A stretch of 64,000 nucleotides of DNA from Hansfordia pulvinata. Taxonomy: Eukaryota; Ascomycota; Sordariomycetes; Xylariales. Below are positions 1 to 10,564 of the stretch, piece by piece (within the stretch, counting starts at the first letter, position 1; each line of letters begins with the position of its first letter). The position numbers and the translations under genes were made by a program. The stretch covers positions 1,302,001 through 1,366,000 of the forward strand of contig BJKQ01000004.1 of assembly GCA_006538405.1 (NCBI GenBank). Direction: 5' to 3'. The notes under the pieces are model-generated. The model made no database searches. It saw nothing but the letters and a program-made list of their open reading frames with translations, and was not told where the DNA came from.

Positions 1-882
1 AATGAGGATCTGAAGGGAATGAATGACCAGCCGGGCATGTTTTTTTTTTCCTTTCCCACAGCATCACATGTGCTTGGCTATGGCCGAGAAAGCCCGAGAT
101 TTGTTGGGGCCCATCTTGCCCAGGTTTTCAGATCCCGACATCTGACATGGGTCTGCTCCATCACCCACCAGAGCTTTATGTCCCTTGTGCTCTGTTCCTG
201 GGCGTCCGTGTGAGGATACTCGTAGCCGCGAAAACACAGCCAGCCCTACCGAGCCGGGGTCAGGCAGGGGCTTCGGAGCCACCAAAAGGCCGCCCGCGAG
301 CACTCGTATTCGCGGTTCCGGATCCTGGGCCCCGTCGCTGAAGGGCAGATTTTCTTCCGACGCGTGAGGCCATTACGAGTGTGAAGGATGGCCCTCCTCC
401 TGCTGGCCCTCTTTTTCGGTTGCCCTTGCTTCCCGGACATGGGTGAAGCGCGTGTTGTGCCGGCAGGACGCCGAAAGTACTCCTCGTAGCTGGTTTGTTG
501 GCGCACGCGCGAGGCCGGCACACGGCAGATGACGACGCCTTGGCGATGCTGGGCACTATGACGAAGCGACTCGTACCTCCGCCAAGCAGGCGTCTCCCGG
601 TAGCCGAGACCCAAGGGCTCGGAACAAAAGGGCACCGGCACTGCGCGTGCCTGGCTTCGCGAGGGAGGATGGCAGGCACCCGCTCGTACTGATGGGACAG
701 GCCAGAAAAGCACGGCGACGCCGGGACTCCCCAGGGCCTGTCGCCAGAACTCGAGAGGTCTAGTCGCGCAGCCCTTTACCGGATGTATCGAGCGATCAAT
801 CACATATCAGCTAGCGAAGTGCCGGAATGTGATTGACCGATTCATGTGCGGGCGAGAGCGTGGGGAAGTCGGCGTCGCCGTG

Positions 883-897
883 TACGGAGTACTCGTA
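883..897. repeat. Composite motif TACGGAGTACTCGTA
   Basis: A 15-base composite of the two dispersed motifs, TACGGAGTA overlapping TACTCGTA. The identical 15-mer recurs at 18849-18863. Its function is unknown. Confidence 0.6.
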
Positions 898-1353
898 CGG
901 ATTAGCCAGTCGCTTCGTGTACGAGCTTTGTCGCTCTCTCCATCTCCATTGGACGGCTGGGGAAAAACGGGCCCGTCCTGGGGTTTCCGCGGTGAAGGTC
1001 AAGGTGAAGTATCGCTCCCACGTGGGCTCGATTTGCGAGTGGCAGGCAGATTTGCAGCTCCACTCCAGCGCCAGGGACTCAGCTGAGTTGGCATGTCTCG
1101 CGACAACGAGACAAGGCGGCCAGTGCTTTTGTCTTGTCGCAGCCATTACTTTCCGGGGTAGGGAAACTGGCCCGCGCACGGCACGGCTGGCAGGTCGATC
1201 GCGCATGTGACCATGAGACCCAGATATTGGCCGCATTCTTGCAACCATGTACTCTGCAGGAAGAGCAAAGACAAGCCGGAATCTTGTCCGCCAGCTGCCA
1301 AGCGGCTCGCACCGCAGGAACGGAGAGCCTGGACCGAAAAAGAAAGAGAGCCA

Positions 1354-1388
1354 GTGTGAGTGTGTGTGTGTGTGTGTGTGTAGGTGTG
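1354..1388. repeat. GT dinucleotide microsatellite
   Basis: Nearly pure GT/TG repeat with one early interruption, directly followed by TACCTACC-type sequence. Confidence 0.9.
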
Positions 1389-2744
1389 TACCTACCTAAG
1401 GTATGTATGAGCATGTCTGTGGCCCGCGTCCAACGAGCCGGGCCAGAACCAAGGGCTGGCGCTCCCTCGACGCAGTCGCCTTGCCAGGGCGCCGCCTCGC
1501 CTACCGGGCGCGGGATTCAGCTTCAGCACGCCCGAGGCCCTGACGAACGAGTCAAGTGGTCTCAGTAGCGTCCCTCGCGGCCAGGTTTTGGCCTGCCCGC
1601 TCCCTGCGCTGGGCCAGCATGCCTGCATGTATCCGCCGAGGATCCGACGTTACATACAGGCACGAGCTGGGACTCGCGCAAAGCAAGAAATCCGGAGTGT
1701 GGGGGAGCCGAGTTGGAGAAGGCCTCGTTTCTATTTTCGGCACGACAGCTCCATTCGTCTCCGTATACCTCACGCGGCATGGGCCGACTTGTTCGCATCG
1801 TAATCATGTTCGTCCTGGGGAGGGTTCGTAATCCGAATCAGTTGAGCAAGCTGCGCTGACGACACGGCGGCTGTGCTGGGCTGAGGATCGGGGTCCACAT
1901 TGCGAGCTCTTGTATCGCACCGTGAACGTCGCGGTGGGAGTGTCGGCAGCATTCGGTGTCCCCCTGAGTGGGTATGTCTCGTGCGTCGAGTTCCGGCCGC
2001 GCAGAACGTGCTACTTGTGGATGCTCTGAAGCCGGAGTTGGGGCCGTCCCCGTCGCTCCTGCCAGCGCCTCAGGATGGCCTCTGAAGCTATGAGGACGAG
2101 TCAGATACTCGTACATGGTTCAGCCTCACCACCATGGGACCCGCGGCCCGCGGTGTGGCGTAGGTAGTGTCTGGCTTGATCTGGGCAGTCCTCGATCGGT
2201 CTCTGTCTGACCAGCTAAGCAGGCGTGGCAGCGTACGGAGTACGAGCAGTGGCGCCCTTCAATATCCAGCCGTGTGCAGGCGTGATGGGCGACGCAGATC
2301 GACTGGAAGACGGGCCGGAGGCAAGGCGTCGGGATCCATACTTGTTGGTAGGTTGGCGGGGGCAGATCATACCTACCTCGCCAGTACCCGTGAGACATTG
2401 ACAGACTCGCAGGTAGAACAGGGGCAGACAGGAGAACGTCGGCACGATGCCCCTGCCGCTGCCCTCACGTGGCCATGCTTTCACGGGCTGAGATGCGGAG
2501 CTGCCGAGGACTCGGGCGGAGATGAATGAAGGCGACGGGAGCGGGAGCGGGTCGGGGCGGTGTACGGAAGAAGAGCATCACGAGGTCAGCTGGTGGATTC
2601 CAGGCTCTCTCATGTTGTCTGGTACGCGTATAATGGATGCTGTCTGGTCTCGGATGGATACTTCCAACCTCATTTGATGTGGTATCATCAGGCGCATCCT
2701 TGGATGCATTCAGAGGTACCTATATCCTTATGGGTATGAGGTAA

Positions 2745-2832
2745 GCAGCTACGGTAGGTACATCACCCAGGTGCTCAGGTAGGTAGGTGGGCGGGTACCA
2801 GCATGTACCTACCTTACCTACATCCTACCTTC
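2745..2832. repeat. Cluster of TAGGTAGG and inverted TACCTACC units
   Basis: A run of GGTAGGTAGGT units (about 2777-2791) is followed by TACCTACCTTACCTAC units (about 2805-2821) in the opposite orientation. The two arms could pair as an imperfect hairpin around a short spacer. Similar single units are scattered over the other intergenic regions. Confidence 0.6.
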
Positions 2833-3494
2833 CTGACAATCTCCATTGTATTGCTACGAGTACCACTCGTAGATTCAACAAGCAGGCGCAACTGATGCTT
2901 GTATACAGACAACAAAGGAGCCACAATGTGCCTGCCCTGCGACAGCGCAGCAATACCCAGGGTCATCACAACCCAAGGTTCTTAGGAAACCTCGGACTGC
3001 GCTGGGCCGGGGAAGGCACCACCCGTAGACGAGCGCGAGTACCCTTCACGTGGGAGTACGAGTACCCCTCGGCCGGGCTGCCAGTCAGGCGGGCGCACTT
3101 GCAATGCGGAGCCGAGCCTCTCTTCTCCATCTCCCCTCGCCGCAACGCTTCCGCGCCAACGTACTCGCACGCGAACGAGTACTCGCGGCTCCCGCACAAC
3201 CCGCTCTGCCTCTGCGTCATCTTGATATCAACCTCGCCGGGTCGAAGCTCGGCCGCGAACTTCACTTGGTTCGGTTTCAGCCGCGAGTGCCTCGTCCTTT
3301 CCCTCCAAGTCATGTGCCACAACTCGACCCCCGGGACCGACACGCCCAGTCTTAGTCATGGAAATTAGCACCGATGCCTCATCACCGCTGACGATCTTTG
3401 GGAGTATCCGTACTCTCGTCCGCGCCCAGAGTGCTGATCTCAAGCTGGGATCCTCGGGCTCTGCGCCACCCGCACGACAGCACAACACACGCCC

Positions 3495-3508
3495 TACGAG
3501 TACTCGTA
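3495..3508. repeat. Full palindrome TACGAGTACTCGTA
   Basis: A perfect 14-base palindrome made of the octamer TACGAGTA and its reverse complement sharing the central TA. The identical palindrome recurs at 42250-42263. It lies in non-coding DNA and is the clearest form of the dispersed octamer family. Confidence 0.75.
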
Positions 3509-6168
3509 CGCCCACTTCACTCCGAGTAAGCCGCGATCTAGCCGGTGGTTGGTCCCCAGGCACGTCGTCTGCCGTTCCAGCTCCGCAATCTTGCTGTCGC
3601 AAGTCAACACGTGTTGGAGGAATCCGGGGTGCCTGGTACTCGTGATTGGCTTGTGCTGCTGCAGCCTTGTGCCGACTTCGACTGGCGCCTCCACCCCACC
3701 CATCCACCCCCGGCTGTCTGATGACTGTCCCAACACGACACCTTTGCACGGCACGCATACTCGTACGTACAAGCACCACGACCACAACCTTGCAGTTGTG
3801 CGCCCACACCTCCCACATGGCCAGTCACCAATCAGGTCTGGCTGGCACTCTATCTCGACTTCGCCTCGCCCAATGAGGGCGGCAGTGTGCCTTTCTCGGC
3901 CCCCCACAGCGCAACGGCTGCACAGGGTAGCGTTGTTTGTGGAGTACGAGTAGCCGCGACAATGCGGCGCGGCCAACGTGATTGGCCCTCCCAGCGTGGT
4001 GTGGACGATGATCAGGCACGCGCAGGGGAGACACAATTACGGTGTGCGGTGTGAGCCGTCCCGCAAGAGAATCCCATAGCGGGCTGAGCTTTCTATTGGC
4101 TGCCTGCTAATACCGCCTATCCCCAGAATCCGGCCCGTTCTCGCGCACCGAAAACCCCGCGGGAATTTCCCCATTTCGCAAATCCCCATTCTTTTCGGTT
4201 ATCTATCACCGCCCATCGCCCGAATTACGTGCGTCCGGAATAGAAGACGCTCCATCTTGCCTGGGTGCCTGGTCATCTGAGAGTCTCAGCACAGTTCCCG
4301 ATCAAACCGGCTACCTAATCAAGAAGATACCTGGCATCATGCGCAACTACCCAAGACATCTGCCAGCAAGCCATCACAGTGTGGCAGGGGGTCCCTACGT
4401 ATTTCGCAACTTGCACATACGAACAAGAACCCCTCCGACCCTTGCTGGAGTACCCGTCACGGGTGAGGGGCGTCAGTGCTTTGGCGTGATGATGATGATG
4501 AATCATCACACCGCGAGGCCTGCTGGCTCGTACGAGTACTCGTCGGACGCGAAATCCCGCCTTGCGCGGGGTAAGCTCGTGCTCGTCGCTTCACGACCTC
4601 GGTCCGGATAAGTGACACGGCTCGTATTTCTTGCCGCCAGCCATAGGTGCCTTTGGATCAAGCACTAATAAAAACAACCAGTCCGGCACATGTACGAGTC
4701 CACCAGGCCGTTACGGAAAACGTCAGGCTCGGCTGAACCGGCCACGGCCACGGCCAAGGCGGGGCCTGGCACGCACACGGCGGTGGCATCTCGGCCGCAC
4801 AGCCGGCCTAGTAAGGCGACATGTTGACCCCGACGCCATCCTGCGCGGCAAGAACGGCAACGACGGTGCGTATAAGCACGCCGTGTCGGACTTGCACGCC
4901 TCGCATCTCGCGGACCTGCATCTTCTGCATTTTCGTTGACTCTAGGCACACCAGCCACATGACACCCACTCGGCTCACCTCTCACACTTCATGACTTGGG
5001 CCACGTCGCATATGCCGCCGGCTGCTCTGGCCGTTGGTCGATGTGTTCTCCGCTTCAAAGGTGCGGCGGATTCGGCGCGTAAGGCGCTCTTGGTGACTCG
5101 CATCATGTAGGCGACGTCAGTGGCGTGTCGGCCCCTCCCGAGCTGGGATACCTTCGTTCCTGGCCCCACGATGCCCTCTAGTAGCCGGGTCTGGGCCCCG
5201 TTCCGCGAGAGATCGCTCGATCAGTCAAGAGCGATGAGGATCCACGGCCCTTTAGTGAAATGCTGTGCTCACTGAGCTCACGACTCCTCTATGACATGTG
5301 GCGAAGAGAGAATTTACTCATGCCCCAAAAGACTTCAATGCAGGAGACAGACTTGACTTCATTCCAAGCAGCCTCCTGAAATCTCATGCATTAGGAGTTG
5401 TACATCAAGCGGATGGTAACTGAGATGGACTGCGGATTGACCATGATCCGCGCTGAGCAGTACCCATATTCCAGACCAGATGGCAGTACCGCGTGAACTG
5501 ATTCGACCCTTTTTTCGTGCCGGCTACGTCCCCCATTGAGGCTCGAGCTCGACTCGGCGTTTTCGAGGCCGTAATGGCTCTTCGTTCGTTTTGGCGCATG
5601 CTTGATTGCTGATTATCGACGATTTCTAGAGGGTCGAGCAGCCTAACCTAGACGCATCATAGCAAGTACTTGGGGCGAGTCATTGCGCTTTCTTGAAGGA
5701 CGCCAGGTGTAGCTCAACAGAGGCCCAGAGCGAACGGAGGATCGGTATCGCGCGATGACGGGCACTTGGCCAAGCACGAGCATGAAGCCGACAGACTAAA
5801 GACAATACAAATACAGTACAAACACTACGATCTTTTCTGCAATCGTGCTCCGCCGGCCACCGATCCTGCCGTCTGCCCAGTCTCGTTGCTTCGCGACCGA
5901 AACTGCAGCAAGGCCTGGTCTGACGCGGATCAACAAGCAGACTTAGTAGGCAGATGCGAGAAACAGGAGCGACGTCGCGCGTGGCGCGGCCGCGGTTCCT
6001 CCCTGAACCAGGCTGGACTACCTGACGGACGGGTCCGAAGGATCTGTCTCTCACCTCCGCGCCCACCTGTCTTCATTCACTCAGACGGCGGAGCATTTTA
6101 TTGATCCTCCTCCCACACACAAGACAGTCGCCCGGGTCCTCCCTTCCAGCAGGGCCGGCTGGTTCGGA

Positions 6169-6188
6169 CCCCCCCCCCCCTCCCCCCC
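6169..6188. repeat. C homopolymer run
   Basis: Twelve C residues, one T and seven more C residues. A slippage-prone tract in a gene-poor region; its length should be treated as uncertain. Confidence 0.8.
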
Positions 6189-8978
6189 GCTCGTCAAGAG
6201 GCGGGATCGAAGCTGGTGAGCCTAGACCTCATCGTCGATGGGACAAGCAGGAGCTGCAGAATCTCTTTAGGGCTGATTGATCCCTCGCCCCGTCCCAGGA
6301 AAGCCTGGAAAAGGCAGGAGGGGAGTAGAGTTTCCCCGGAAGAGGCACATCGCGGCCATCACCTATCGACCGAGCCTCTTTCCATTTGTCGGCGCTGCGA
6401 CGGCGCTGACCCCAATGTCAAGTAGGAGACGGTGCAAGCCACTTCTTTGACTGGTGGCCCGTCTGTTCGCCGTTTTCAGGGGGCCTGGGTTCTGATACGA
6501 CATGTCCGTGTGAAATGCTCAAAGCACGATGCTGGTCGCCGCTGCATTCGACGGAGTGGCCGTTTACAAGAGAGTGCATGCTCACACTTTGACGAGGCAA
6601 TGCCCCCTGCAAGCAGGCTTATCTCGCAGGGCTGGGCCAAGCACCCCAAATGTGTGGCAAATATATTCCCCAAGTCTGGTGACGGGTGACGGCGTCGCGT
6701 GTCGTCCCGAAGGGGAACAAGCTGCCGATGGCTCGTGATGGACCTGACCAGGGCGAGGACCAAGGGGGCCTCCGACGAACCCGGCGGCCTGGGTCGCCGT
6801 GACTTGGAGCTGCCACAAGTCGGACCGGGACCTCGAGCCAGTCTTGCCCCGGTACGGGGGGCTGCCATCCCAGAACGCGTATCACTCGTTGTCGCGCCAC
6901 CAGGCGAAGTGTGAAGGCTCGTGGGAAGTTGAGCGGACGAGGACCCTCGTGATCTTTCTCGCCAGCTAGGGGGCCATCCTTCCCCATGTACGTCGCCCAA
7001 AACGCTGAGGCTGGGGGCTCGGCGTCTTACACGCACTCGTCAACCTTGCCAGCTGCCTTCCGGGGTAGGATGGAGAGTCCGCCCTTGAGCTCCAACCCCT
7101 GGCCTCTCTTGACATTGGAATGATCATGCTTGATGAAGCTGTCAAGGATCGTGACACGAGTGCAGAGCGCGCGATCGCAGGACCCCACGTTGCAATGAAA
7201 CCCATGCATGCGTGCGTATTCGTAACGTCCCGGTGCTCCGCTACGCCCTGGGTAGCCATTGAGAAGATGTGGAATATTCTCCGCGAGGAGAGGGTGCCCG
7301 GAGGATTGGCCGTAGGCAAGAGCTGTTCCGGAGCGCGCCATGTGCCGCGCGCTCTCGGCAAGGCCACCGTAGAGACTGTACTCGAATAGGCAAAAGACAA
7401 AGAGTCCAAAGCGACCCGAGAAGAACAGCTAGAGATGGCTCACCAGTAGCTCGCAAGCCGGCCCAGAGGCCAACAACCAGCGGCGCCCCTGGGCGCGGGT
7501 ATCTGACCACCCCAATTCGAAGGGGCTTCCCCGGCGGTCCAGATGCAGCACTAAAGCGAGCCTGCTGAAAGTGATGGCTTCTCTTGCCCGTGGGAGAGAC
7601 ACTTCACGACTCTGCGCGGCCGGGCGCTGGCGGGAATCCCACGGCGGGCAACCCGGGAGGCCTTTGGGGACCAGGCCTGATCCCACCCTCCCTTGCCCCG
7701 AGTTAGCGCTGACCACAGACGCCCATTTCGGCCCCGACTGACATGGGTTAGGGACGGGCATCGTCGCTGCGACAGGGCTGAAGCCATTGTAGCAAGCGCC
7801 CACGCGAGGTGTGCGTCGAGTAAGGTACTTGTGAGCGAGGTGCTGTTGGTACCTGCGCTTGTCCTCGATTGGAAGTTGGGCCTTGTTGCGATGATCGTGC
7901 ATGCGATGCGGGTGGGTGTGTGTCCTCGTGGATGCATACTCATACACGGCCATCTATAGCTGGCTACAGGTAAGCCGCAAAAGGGCGCAGGTTGCGATGC
8001 CGCTGCGCAGGGACTAGCAGGCATTATCGCGTGTTTTCGATACTCGCAGCAGTAACTAGCTGTTGCTGCCTTGCGCGATCTACCCTGTGCGGTGCGTGCG
8101 GCCCCGTGTGGCGAGGGGCTCCGCCCCCGTTGGTCCGCTTATCGGCGCGGCCCATGGCGGCATATCCATCGACCATCCAGCAGCACAAGGCGACGGGGCC
8201 TTGTTAGGCATGCCTCTGGGCCATCCAGCCGCCTGGTGATCTTGCCCCGTCCGAGCCGCGCCGCGGACTGGGGTGCGAGGGGCGCAGCAGTCCGACCATT
8301 AGACTCATCCCGCAATCCAGCGACGTTCGTGAACGGCTGAGCCGTACCCCTGCATGCTCGCAGCGGGCCGCTGGCGCAGTGCCCGCAAATCTCCCGTGCA
8401 GCCCGTCCCGTCGCGTCGCCCTATTCGTACGAGCACTCGTAGTCGCGAGCGGAACGACAGGGACCAGGCGTGTGCAGAGCCCCTGGCGTGAGTGAGACGG
8501 GGCGCCTGCCCTGCCGAGTCCGGCCCTGGCGGGAGCCACGAGGGCGCCCGGTCCACCCAGATATTGCTGTGGTTCCTCATTGGCGCTTCAGCTTGGGAGA
8601 CCATGTCATCAGGCTTCCCGTCCACGCGCGGGTGGCCCGAGGCGAGAGCGAGGTCTCGCAGGTCGGTGATGCGCTCCAGCAGAGACGACGGAACCATGGC
8701 GCGAAAGCAAAGCAGCGCCCAGGTCGACAGCTTGTGGCCCAGTCAGCGTGGTCCTCCAAGCGCGGCTGATCGACGCGACGATCGCCGGCGGTTTGCTCGT
8801 AACTTGGTGACGCAGTAGGAGCGACACCATGGACGGCTCGGCGAGACGCTCACTGTTTGTACAGTAACGGCTGGTCGCACGTATGTAGCCGGTGCATTGG
8901 GCGGCTGCAGGGGGCCACTCACGAGCATTGGCGATGCGCGCATTCGATATCTGGCCATCTGCGAATGGGGCAGGCTGC

Positions 8979-9956
8979 TCATGCTGTGGCTTCGGCTTCG
9001 GTCCCTGCGGGCATCTGGGTCGACATGATGAAGTTCTCCATCATGACCTGTCCGCGAGGGCCGGCGCTTGCCTTGGCGTTGCCCTTGCCGGTCCCGGGAG
9101 CCGAGACGGGTCCCTTGGCGCCATCGATACGTTTGACCACGAGGCACAAAACCCGCCCATAGATGGAGAAGCCCTCATACGAGATATCCATGGCCAGCTT
9201 CTTCTTCTTATCATCGTCGTCCTGGAGCCCAAGCCCGCGCCGGCGCTTGGACGCCGGCGGCCCGGGGGTTTCGTTTTCGTTGGTCTCTACAAAGAGCCCG
9301 TCTTCTTCGTCATCATCATCCCCTTCAATAGCCTGATCATCGTCGGAAATGACCTCGGCATCGTCGTCCGGTGCCGCACCGATTTCAGGCGCGCCTGAAT
9401 CAGCGCGGGATCGTTTGGGGCGTCGGGCTGCCGCGTCGCCAATCTCGGGGATATTTGCCAGAGCAGCAGCAGCGTCGTCGTCGTCTTCGCTATCTTCGCG
9501 GCGGATGAGACCGGTGTCGGCGGCGCCCTGCTGGGAAACGGCGGCGTCGCCGAACTCATCCTCCTCGATGTTGACAGGCGCCTCGCTGGAAGCGCCAACC
9601 AAGCGGCCCGAGTTGGCGACGAGCTTTGTCTGCGACTTGTCGTGAAAATGCTTGTGTTTGGTCAACAGGGAGTGGCGCGTAGTGGTCTCGGTCAGGAAGA
9701 TGGAGACCTGAAAATCGTCTTGCGCAACAACGTCCTTGATGCCCTTCTTCCGGGCGCTGCGCTTGTTGCGAGTACGCTCGCGCTCCTCGCGTAGCTTAGG
9801 CAAGACTAGAGGGCGGACGGCGTCGATGACGCGCGGTAGGACCGGGTCGCGCGGGTTGAGAAGCCAGGAGTGTGCAAGGGCGGGGTTGTCGAGGTAGATG
9901 CGACACTCGAGCACCGAGTATTTTGTAATGCGCAGGTATCGTCTTATGGGCGCCAT
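8979..9956 (-). CDS. Conserved fungal protein of unknown function
   Basis: A single-exon gene of 325 residues. I do not recognise a named family with certainty. The N-terminal 120 residues look structured and well conserved in style: MAPIRRYLRI, a tract ending in SWLLNPRDPVLPRVI, then a very basic stretch (ERERTRNKRSARKKG). The middle is strongly acidic and low-complexity, with many D and E runs and an RRPKRSR basic patch that could act as a nuclear signal. The C-terminal 85 residues return to ordered sequence (SYEGFSIYGRVLCLVVKR and MMENFIMSTQMP). This basic-acidic-ordered layout suggests a nuclear, nucleic-acid or chromatin-related role, which is inference only. The start is the first ATG of the frame, directly before the conserved-looking N-terminus. 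It is divergent from the isoleucyl-tRNA synthetase gene with about 600 bp between starts. Confidence 0.8.
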   Translation of the reverse strand: MAPIRRYLRITKYSVLECRIYLDNPALAHSWLLNPRDPVLPRVIDAVRPLVLPKLREERERTRNKRSARKKGIKDVVAQDDFQVSIFLTETTTRHSLLTKHKHFHDKSQTKLVANSGRLVGASSEAPVNIEEDEFGDAAVSQQGAADTGLIRREDSEDDDDAAAALANIPEIGDAAARRPKRSRADSGAPEIGAAPDDDAEVISDDDQAIEGDDDDEEDGLFVETNENETPGPPASKRRRGLGLQDDDDKKKKLAMDISYEGFSIYGRVLCLVVKRIDGAKGPVSAPGTGKGNAKASAGPRGQVMMENFIMSTQMPAGTEAEATA

Positions 9957-10564
9957 TTTGGAAGAGAGTCGAGATCGCGGGGTTCTGCTCGATCTAGAAC
10001 AGCTGTAGGGTTTTGCTCAGATGGCTGGGAAGCAAGGCGTCTCGAGATACTACGCATGCGGCATCGTCGTCATGGGCGGCTTGGGCGATGAGAGTGGTTG
10101 AATGGAGGCTGCCTAGAAAGCGTATTGAGGAGACCGTGTGAGAGCGTGTACTGACTTGCGAGCGTCGCAGTGTGGATGCGTCGGTGGCGTCGAAGAGGAG
10201 ATGAAAGGAGCGAGGTCGACGGCGGCTTTGAGCAGTTTCGAGGCGTTGAGGTTTCTGGGAAGGTACGGGACCTGACCTACTGATCAACGTCCAATGTACC
10301 TACTTACCTTACCTCATCGGCGAGTACGAGTGATCCGTACCTGACCTTGGAAAGCCAATGACGTATTCGGTACGAGTAGGTATCCAGGCAGGTACTCGCG
10401 CCTCAAAAGCTGGCGATGTCTTATCGCAGCTCTTATCGCCTATCGGCTCCGTTATCGCGTCGCGCCCTCGAAACCCGGGCGTCCTGGAAATTTACGCGTT
10501 TTGGCATGCGACGACAGCCTCAACGCGATCGAGCGCCGGCCTCTCGACATGCCCAGATGACACC
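9957..10564. promoter_or_regulatory. Divergent promoter region
   Basis: The 608 bp between the starts of the unknown gene (-) and mitochondrial IleRS (+). It holds TACCTACTTACCTTACC near 10292, an exact TACGAGTA at 10371 and a related TACGAGTG just before it. I see no TATA box or identified factor site. Both genes must draw their promoters from this stretch. Confidence 0.5.

Larger units (their letters stand above)
1..8978. other. Gene-poor region with dispersed octamers
   Basis: I find no supportable gene in these 9 kb. The open frames are short, overlap on both strands, show no recognisable domain and several span copies of the TACGAGTA/TACTCGTA octamer, so I treat them as chance. Exact octamers lie near 217, 890, 2106, 2855, 3057, 3495, 3501, 3758, 3945 and 4531. 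There is a GT microsatellite at 1354-1388, a cluster of TAGGTAGG units at 2745-2832 and a C run at 6169-6180. A lineage-specific or multi-exon gene with short exons could be missed here. Confidence 0.6.

Noticed and set aside
246..803. Open frame of 185 codons on the minus strand
   Set aside because: Arg/Pro/Ser-rich chance frame with no domain, overlapped by other frames of similar length.
2787..3368. Open frame of 193 codons on the plus strand
   Set aside because: It runs through TAGGTAGG units and octamer copies that are otherwise confined to non-coding DNA, and shows no recognisable domain.
3494..4036. Open frame of 180 codons on the minus strand
   Set aside because: Begins inside repeat motifs, crosses several octamers and has no protein-like composition.
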